This document shows, piece after piece, positions 7,112 through 11,760 of a stretch of DNA of 11,760 bases (positions within the stretch are counted from its first letter, which is position 1; each line of letters begins with the position of its first letter). The DNA is from CBIFWW01 sp966186435. GTDB taxonomy: Bacteria; Pseudomonadota; Gammaproteobacteria; Enterobacterales; Enterobacteriaceae. Where the stretch lies: NCBI GenBank assembly GCA_966186435.1, contig CBIFWW010000104.1, positions 1 to 11,760 of the forward strand, in the 5' to 3' direction. The notes under the pieces were generated by a model. The model saw only the letters and a program-made list of their open reading frames with translations, was not told the DNA's origin and did not search any database. The position numbers were made by a program, and so were the translations under genes.

Positions 7112-9494
7112 ATTTTACGACCTCAACAAGCATTGTCTGGTGGGAATTACCTTTGGCAAGCGGCGTAATGCGCGCTGAGCTAAGAACATTTGGGCAACCG
7201 CCGCGGTCTACCCCATCAGCGCCTGGAGACCACCAGGCACCGGCCTGCATAGCCACCACACCTGGCATGATTCTTTGCGTGACTTCTGCCGGGATTTGGG
7301 TAACCCCACGCTGATTGTGAATGCGCACAGTATCCCCCTGCTTGATGCCGCGTTGCTGAGCATCCAGCGGGTTAATCCACAGTTTTTGAATTTGCACTTC
7401 TTGTAACCACGGGTTTGCATATTGCGTGGAGTTCGCCCTATTTTTCCCTTTCCAGGTAATCAGTTGTAATGGGAACTGTTTAGCCAGCGCATCCTCAGGG
7501 CCTTCATGGGCAGGTACATAATGGGAGAGTGCCGGGATTTCCGGATGATGCATGTCGTACAGGCGCTTCGAAAAGATCTCGATTTTCCCGGAAGGGGTCG
7601 GGAAAGGATTATTTTGCGGATCGCGGATATTCTGCTCGAACGCCACATATGGCTTGCTTTTGAATAAATGCTGGCGTTTTTTCAGCAGGGTGGCGAAATC
7701 CGGAAGGTTTTCATCAGGCATCGCCAGACGGGTATTTTCCCAGATATGTTCAATCCACTGTTTTTCGCTCCGGCCTTCACTAAACGCGGCGTCGACCCCC
7801 AGTTTTGCGGCGACTTCCCGCTGCCAATCATAATCAGAACGGCGTTCAAATTCTGCCTTGATCAGTTTTTCAGACAGGATCAGATAGTTCGCGGTGCCCC
7901 AGGTTTCACCGATGTTCCAGCGCTCCATAAAACTGGTTTCAGGAAGCAAAATATCGGCATAGCGCGCACTTGGCGTCATATACAAATCGCTGACGACGAT
8001 AAACTCAATTTTTGAGTCATCCTCCAGCGTTTTTACCGCCTGTAATAGATCGGGGTTCTGGTTGGCCAAATAGTTCCCGGCCAATGAGAACAAAATCCGA
8101 ATATTACTTTTTAATTTTTCAGCACCAATAAGGCCATCTTGCTGAGTCACTTTGCTGGCGTCGTCCGCTGCCTGTACCCAGTTCATTATCGAGATTTTTT
8201 CTTTCACCGGGTTTTCCGGCATTTCCACGCCAGCGGTGAATTTACGATTTGCACTGCCGCCGTATCCGGCCGCCCAGCCGCCCTTCACACCCACATTACC
8301 CGTAATGGTGGCCAGTAAGGTTGAACCACGGGCAGTGCGCTCGCCGCAATTGTGGCGCTGCGGCCCCCAACCCTGGATCAGCGCTGCGGGTTTGGTGGTG
8401 GCGTAATCCCGGGCTAGCTGGCGAATAGTTTGTGCCGGAACATGGGTTATCTTTTCAGCCCATTCAGGCGTTTTCTCCACGCCATCTTTATGCCCCATTA
8501 GCCAGGCTACCAAAGATTCATTTTCCGGTACGCCTTCTGGCATGGAATCTTCATTAAACCCGAGGGTATAACGCTCAATAAAGGCTTTATCGTGCAGGTT
8601 CTCACTGATAATGACGTACATCATGGCATCCATTAATGCATTATCAGTGGAAGGTAGCAGTGGGATCCATTCATCGGCCAGTGAAGCTACGGTATCGGAA
8701 TAGCGTGGATCTACCACGATAAAACGCGTCCCGTTTTGCTTCATATGTTGGAAATAATGGTTGGTGTGGCCAAAAATGGTTTCGGTTGGATTATGGCCCC
8801 ACAAGATCACCAGCGGGGTATCTAACAGGGTGTCAAGGGAGCTACCGCTTGCCGCTACGCCGTAGGTGTAAGGCGTGGCCGCGGCGGTATTACCCATGCT
8901 GACAGAGTGATAATACTCTAGATAGCCACCGGTAAGATTCAACAGGCGGCGCATCATCTTATCACCTGAGAAAGGGCCACCGCTGACGGCGGTATTATTA
9001 TGAACAAACCGGGATTCAGGGCCATATTGAGCCGTGATACGTTTCAGGTTATCGGCAATAAGCGTGGTGGCTTCATCCCAGGAAATACGTTCAAATTTGC
9101 CTTCACCGCGTTTGCCAACCCGCTTCATTGGGTATTTCAGACGGTCAGGGTGGTAAATAAATTTGCGATAACTGCGGCCGCGAACACAAGCACGCATCAC
9201 CGGCATGTCGGGATCCAGAGCAGCATCCGGGCGAGTGGTGATTTGGGTCACAACCCCTTCCGACACGTGGGCGCGAATGTCACATTTTCCCCCGCAGTCG
9301 AAGGTGCTGCATGTTTGTACCACGCGCTCTGGAATGGCAGCGATATCATTCGGGCCAGATAAGGAGGATTGTGAAGCCCTGGCCGCAGGGCTAACAAAGA
9401 AGGGCAGCGTTACCATAGCGGAGCTGGCCTTCAAAAAGTTACGACGGGTAAACCTGGTCGGGTTTTCCTCATCATGGTTTTCAGGTGATGACAT
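7095..9494 (-). CDS. dmsA: Molybdopterin catalytic subunit, DMSO reductase family (DmsA-like)
   Basis: The 799-residue protein is a Mo-bisMGD oxidoreductase expected to reduce S- or N-oxides during anaerobic respiration. The Tat signal TRRNFLKASSAMVTLPFF (16-33) ends in ARA (38-40), a likely cleavage site. The N-terminal cluster ligands are C62, C67, C71 and C103 (RACVRGRS). RLKYPMKR and GEGKFERISWDEA follow (118-142). S199 aligns with the molybdenum-ligand serine of E. coli DmsA. LWGHNPTET (231-239), VDPRYSDT (261-268), QGWGPQRH (374-381), RYADILLPE (511-519), TPSGKIEIFS (633-642) and the C-terminal cofactor domain (about 673-795, with PLAKGN) complete the fold. The ATG at 9494 follows GAGGGAATAGT. 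The C-x4-C spacing of the first cysteine pair is one residue longer than in E. coli DmsA as I recall it, so this may be a paralogous subfamily and the substrate is uncertain. Confidence 0.93.
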   Translation of the reverse strand: MSSPENHDEENPTRFTRRNFLKASSAMVTLPFFVSPAARASQSSLSGPNDIAAIPERVVQTCSTFDCGGKCDIRAHVSEGVVTQITTRPDAALDPDMPVMRACVRGRSYRKFIYHPDRLKYPMKRVGKRGEGKFERISWDEATTLIADNLKRITAQYGPESRFVHNNTAVSGGPFSGDKMMRRLLNLTGGYLEYYHSVSMGNTAAATPYTYGVAASGSSLDTLLDTPLVILWGHNPTETIFGHTNHYFQHMKQNGTRFIVVDPRYSDTVASLADEWIPLLPSTDNALMDAMMYVIISENLHDKAFIERYTLGFNEDSMPEGVPENESLVAWLMGHKDGVEKTPEWAEKITHVPAQTIRQLARDYATTKPAALIQGWGPQRHNCGERTARGSTLLATITGNVGVKGGWAAGYGGSANRKFTAGVEMPENPVKEKISIMNWVQAADDASKVTQQDGLIGAEKLKSNIRILFSLAGNYLANQNPDLLQAVKTLEDDSKIEFIVVSDLYMTPSARYADILLPETSFMERWNIGETWGTANYLILSEKLIKAEFERRSDYDWQREVAAKLGVDAAFSEGRSEKQWIEHIWENTRLAMPDENLPDFATLLKKRQHLFKSKPYVAFEQNIRDPQNNPFPTPSGKIEIFSKRLYDMHHPEIPALSHYVPAHEGPEDALAKQFPLQLITWKGKNRANSTQYANPWLQEVQIQKLWINPLDAQQRGIKQGDTVRIHNQRGVTQIPAEVTQRIMPGVVAMQAGAWWSPGADGVDRGGCPNVLSSARITPLAKGNSHQTMLVEVVKYESAL

Positions 9495-9548
9495 ACTATT
9501 CCCTCAATTGTAGAGCGAATATTTTCACTTATCCCCTTCCGTGATTAT

Positions 9549-9562
9549 TTGATTTTAATCAT
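9549..9562 (-). promoter_or_regulatory. FNR binding site for the dms operon
   Basis: TTGATTTTAATCAT matches the FNR consensus TTGAT-N4-ATCAA at 9 of 10 defined bases. Its centre is at 9555.5. A class II start at -41.5 would fall at about 9514, 20 bases before the dmsA ATG. The minus-strand stretch GAAAATATT (9526-9518) lies where the -10 should be. The layout fits anaerobic activation by FNR, as known for E. coli dmsABC. The site is visible; the transcription start is inferred. Confidence 0.7.
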
Positions 9563-10122
9563 ATGCATCATCTAGGTTTGGTATTAATTAAATGCCACTG
9601 AATAAGAATGGTTTTTATTATTATTTGGCTGGCAAGACATATGATAAATATATAATTCCCATTCACGAATTAGCTTCAGTAATACAATTCCTTAACGCAG
9701 GAATTATTAAATAATGGGTGCTCTAGTGAGTTTCTTATTTATCTAATACCTGCTTATCTTTGAGATGTTCTAACGGAAAGATTTCGGCTTACGGGTGGGG
9801 TTGCTATGCCCGATTTGTATAAGACCACTTCCCTTTAACGGCATTAAGAACAGGTAATGCGTTTAATCGACAAGTGTAAGTTTTTAAAAGCGCATCAGAT
9901 TCGCTATCTCGCACATCTGTATCGCCCTATCCCACAACCCAGTGAGTTACCTTTTAGCCTGCGTGAGCTTTAAATTATCCGCATAAATCCCCTACTGGTC
10001 GCTTCACTTTTTACTCTACTTATTAAAATGTACCTTTGAAAAAGTAAACTACTTGCATTATTATATCGCGGGTATTTCCTCCTGATTTTTCAGGGATTAA
10101 CGTACGTGGCAGGCAGCGAGAA
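9563..10122. other. Long spacer between dmsA and the recombinase gene
   Basis: This divergent intergenic region has no long ORF. It is AT-rich in its first 200 bases. Visible structure includes an inverted repeat AATTCCT-TAACGC-AGGAATT (9686-9705), a hairpin CCTGA-TTTT-TCAGG at 10081-10094 just before the recombinase, and the 8-base palindrome ACGTACGT at 10100-10107. A 38-codon plus-strand ORF is annotated separately. I recognise no tRNA, attachment core or known RNA motif. The recombinase promoter should lie at its right end, but I cannot pick a convincing -35/-10 pair. Confidence 0.5.
9857..9973 (+). CDS. Possible small ORF of unknown function (38 residues)
   Basis: The ORF runs ATG to TAA and encodes a basic peptide beginning MRLIDKCKFLKAHQIRYLAH and ending in PFSLREL. 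It has no signal peptide or membrane segment and I do not recognise it. An AGG sits 3-5 bases before the ATG in a weak ribosome site. That AGG and the start codon fall within a small hairpin, GCATTA (9841-9846) with TAATGC (9855-9860). It could be a real small gene, the remnant of a longer one (there is an in-frame TAA 12 bases upstream), or chance. Confidence 0.3.
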   Translation: MRLIDKCKFLKAHQIRYLAHLYRPIPQPSELPFSLREL

Positions 10123-11127
10123 ATGGTTTCTTCAGGGGATTGGCAGATAGATAACACCGTGGATCCGGCGACCGATTGCGATCCCTTTGCGGCATTGATC
10201 CCGGTGGCCGCCACGCGCCCGGTGATGACTGATACCTCCTGCATCAACCCTGCCCAAGCGTATTTGATGAGCCTTAACTCCGCCCGCAGCCGCCAGACCA
10301 TGGCATCATTTTTAAATATTATTGCCTGCACCCTCGGGGCGGCAGATCTCTCCTGCTGCCAGTGGTCCCTACTCCGCCGTCATCATATACAGGCGCTGGT
10401 GGCGATGCTGGTGGATGCCGGGAAAGCCCCCGCAACGGTGAATACGTATTTATCGGCCATTAAAGGTGTGGTGAATGAATCCTGGCTGCTTAAGCAAATG
10501 GATTCCGACGCCTGCCAGCATATTAAGAGCGTTTCCAGTGTGCGTGGTAGCCGCTTGGCCCGTGGCCGGGCATTGTCTAAACGGGAAATCGCCGCCCTGT
10601 TTGATGCCTGCGAGCAGGATCGCGGCGCCCGGGGATTACGTGATGCCGCCATTCTTGGTGTGTTACTGGGCTGCGGCCTGCGCCGCTCCGAAGCTGTGGC
10701 CCTTAACGCGGAAGACATTATGGTGACCGATCGGGCAATTCGGGTGTTAGGTAAAGGCAATAAAGAACGCATTAGCTATATGCCTAAAGGCACCTGGCAG
10801 CGGGTGCAACTGTGGATTGAGCAAGTACGGGGCGAGCAGCCCGGCCCGCTGTTCACCCGGATTCGGCGTTTTGACGATGTCACTGCCGACCGTTTGTCCG
10901 ACCAAGCGGTGTATCACATTCTGCAAATCCGCCAAAAAGAAGCGGGCCTCACCCCCTGCGCACCCCACGATATGCGGCGAACCTTTGCCAGCGCCATGCT
11001 GGATAATGGTGAAGATCTGATTACCGTCCGCGATGCTATGGGCCATGCCAGCGTCAACACCACTCAAAAATATGACCGCCGCGGTGATGAACGCTTGCGC
11101 AAAGCCCGGGATCATTTGCAATTCTAG
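10123..11127 (+). CDS. Tyrosine recombinase / integrase (XerC/D-like)
   Basis: The 334-residue site-specific recombinase has an N-terminal core-binding (SAM-like) domain (about 41-140: NPAQAYLMSLNSARSR, TVNTYLSAIKGV) and a catalytic domain (about 150-334). All active-site residues are present: R187 in GCGLRRSEA, K211 in LGKGNKER, H282 and R285 in PHDMRRTFAS, H308 in MGHASVNTT, and the nucleophile Y317 in TQKYDRR. The first 40 residues, before the core-binding domain, match nothing I know. The ATG at 10123 is used although its ribosome site (AGCGAG) is weak; ATG at 10225 would remove the unrecognised N-terminus. No excisionase, cargo genes, tRNA or flanking attachment repeats are seen, so it appears solitary. 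It could belong to a larger element reaching beyond the right edge, or be a domesticated recombinase. It is not an integron integrase by sequence. Confidence 0.93.
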   Translation: MVSSGDWQIDNTVDPATDCDPFAALIPVAATRPVMTDTSCINPAQAYLMSLNSARSRQTMASFLNIIACTLGAADLSCCQWSLLRRHHIQALVAMLVDAGKAPATVNTYLSAIKGVVNESWLLKQMDSDACQHIKSVSSVRGSRLARGRALSKREIAALFDACEQDRGARGLRDAAILGVLLGCGLRRSEAVALNAEDIMVTDRAIRVLGKGNKERISYMPKGTWQRVQLWIEQVRGEQPGPLFTRIRRFDDVTADRLSDQAVYHILQIRQKEAGLTPCAPHDMRRTFASAMLDNGEDLITVRDAMGHASVNTTQKYDRRGDERLRKARDHLQF

Positions 11128-11183
11128 ATACTCAGCCACTGCTATAGTTGCTCAATCGCCATTAAAAAATAATGAGGCTTTAC

Positions 11184-11273
11184 ATGCCATCACACCCGCA
11201 GCAGGTTTTGATCGTGGGGGCATCCCGTGGATTGGGCTATGCCATGGTGGAATATTGGTGGAATATTATTTGA
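11184..11273 (+). pseudogene. Short-chain dehydrogenase/reductase cut down to its N-terminus
   Basis: An ATG after ATGAGGC (ribosome site) opens a frame with a clear Rossmann start: QQVLIVGASRGLGYAMVE, in which GASRGLG is the SDR nucleotide-binding motif TGxxxGxG in its usual position. After about 24 codons the reading becomes WWNII and stops at TGA (11271-11273). An intact SDR has about 230-280 residues, so nearly all of the gene, including the YxxxK active site, is gone. The strong terminator at 11348 may be the original gene's. An internal deletion, with the break at or near the 11-bp tandem repeat, explains the layout. What followed the fold is lost, so the original substrate cannot be named. 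Confidence 0.75.
11246..11267. repeat. 11-bp perfect tandem duplication inside the SDR remnant
   Basis: GGTGGAATATT occurs twice without a gap (11246-11256 and 11257-11267), just where similarity to SDR proteins ends. ATGGTGG at 11244-11250 is also repeated inverted as CCACCAT at 11299-11305. This could be a slippage or end-joining scar of the deletion, or a short target duplication. The repeats are visible; the cause is inference. Confidence 0.8.
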
Positions 11274-11347
11274 GCGATTATTAGCTGGCCCAGATGGACC
11301 ACCATTAATAATAATTTACTTGAGTATATTAGCGTTATAGCTAAAAC

Positions 11348-11376
11348 AACCCAGGCCGGTAGCCTGGGTTAATTTT
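11348..11376 (+). terminator. Rho-independent terminator
   Basis: AACCCAGGC (11348-11356) pairs perfectly with GCCTGGGTT (11362-11370) around the 5-base loop CGGTA, followed by AATTTT. The 9-bp, GC-rich stem lies downstream of the SDR remnant and recombinase. On the minus strand the stem is followed by GTTTTAG, so it might also stop leftward transcription from the right-edge genes. Confidence 0.8.
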
Positions 11377-11411
11377 GAATTGTAGGGGTTTAAAGTGGAG
11401 AGACATAACCG

Positions 11412-11539
11412 TCAGTTAGTGAAAACCACATCTTCAATCTCTCGCCCATTCGCCTGAGTTCCAGCATGAGCTTTCAGCAAAAGATAATGAGTTGCAGTAT
11501 TCGAACAAAGAGTGAAGAAGTATATGAAACTACGTTTTG
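11412..11539 (-). pseudogene. Possible 3' remnant of an unrecognised gene
   Basis: On the minus strand an open stretch ending in TGA (11412-11414) reads SNTATHYLLLKAHAGTQ followed by ANGREIEDVVFTN, which has a protein-like composition. No ATG lies in this frame before the TAA about 140 bases upstream, and the neighbouring gene stops at 11540-11542, so if it was coding it has lost its 5' part. It could equally be a chance open frame. I do not recognise the family. Confidence 0.3.
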
Positions 11540-11760
11540 CTAAACCGATTTCCAGTTAGCATGCAGTTCTGACTTTACACTTCCCGTCATTTCACAAATA
11601 TCATCAATCATTTGATCAAAGTCATGTTTTGAACCGTGAAAAACATCGGGGAATTTATCAAGAAGCTTTGCGCGATCTTTGATTTCATCGATAGTGAAAT
11701 TTTGTTTGAAGAACATTTGCTTATATGTTGGCTCAATGATTTCATTTGAATTTTTATTCA
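11540..11760 (-). CDS. C-terminal part of an unrecognised protein, cut by the window edge
   Basis: A minus-strand frame is open from the right edge to TAG at 11540-11542, giving 72 visible residues. It reads EPTYKQMFFKQNFTIDEIKD, then KLLDKFPDVFHGSKHDFDQM, and ends SELHANWKSV. The segment is hydrophilic and rich in Lys, Asp and Phe, with no cysteine motif or membrane helix. It is clearly more AT-rich than the dms and tre genes, which fits an acquired gene. It may start inside the window at ATG 11722-11720 (MFFKQNF) or beyond the edge. Small AT-rich proteins like this are common among immunity and defence genes, but nothing here proves such a role. Confidence 0.6.
   Translation of the reverse strand, partial: NKNSNEIIEPTYKQMFFKQNFTIDEIKDRAKLLDKFPDVFHGSKHDFDQMIDDICEMTGSVKSELHANWKSV

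Noticed and set aside
9494..10122. A recombinase-controlled invertible promoter between dmsA and the recombinase
   Set aside because: No long inverted repeats bracket the region. The repeats present have 7-bp arms or less, and the FNR site already explains dmsA control.
11033..11284. An 83-codon plus-strand frame spanning the recombinase end and the SDR remnant
   Set aside because: It lies out of frame over the conserved recombinase C-terminus. The SDR motif is read in another frame with its own ATG and ribosome site.
9563..11400. Attachment-site direct repeats or a tRNA target flanking the recombinase
   Set aside because: I looked for shared sequence between the left spacer and the right flank and for tRNA-like folds, and found no convincing match by eye.
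1..11760. CRISPR array, insertion sequence or rRNA/tRNA gene
   Set aside because: There are no regularly spaced repeats, no transposase frame with terminal inverted repeats and no recognisable structural RNA.

Overview
The window looks like chromosome from a gram-negative gammaproteobacterium, most probably of the order Enterobacterales. The evidence is a DmsABC-type reductase with a twin-arginine signal, an FNR-type palindrome in front of it, Shine-Dalgarno-led and tightly overlapped genes, and moderate GC content. The genus cannot be fixed from sequence alone.

Layout from left to right: (1) 55-315, plus strand: a small antibiotic-biosynthesis-monooxygenase (ABM) family gene broken by frameshifts. 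Its stop codon abuts the stop codon of the next gene. (2) 316-4625, minus strand: treZ then treY, overlapping by one base. Together they make trehalose from alpha-1,4-glucans: TreY turns the reducing end into a trehalosyl unit and TreZ releases the trehalose. (3) 4626-4774: a spacer with a hairpin and a CRP/FNR-like palindrome. (4) 4775-9494, minus strand: a four-gene anaerobic respiration operon, dmsA-dmsB-dmsC plus a 292-residue polyferredoxin, with every junction overlapping. The Mo-bisMGD catalytic subunit carries a Tat signal, the 4Fe-4S subunit relays electrons, and the eight-helix anchor oxidises menaquinol. A near-perfect FNR site lies 55 bases upstream of dmsA. (5) 9563-10122: a largely non-coding spacer with one possible 38-codon ORF. 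(6) 10123-11127, plus strand: a complete tyrosine recombinase with all catalytic residues. (7) 11128-11760: a scarred, more AT-rich stretch. It holds a short-chain dehydrogenase cut to 29 codons, an 11-bp tandem duplication at the break, a strong terminator hairpin, a possible gene remnant and the 3' part of an unrecognised minus-strand gene.

The left 9.5 kb is ordinary metabolic sequence in two well-formed operons. The right 2.2 kb is where recombination and gene loss are visible, next to a solitary recombinase. I see no CRISPR array, RNA gene, insertion sequence or convincing new defence system. The least understood items are the ferredoxin at the end of the dms operon, the solitary recombinase with its scarred flank, and the unrecognised gene at the right edge.
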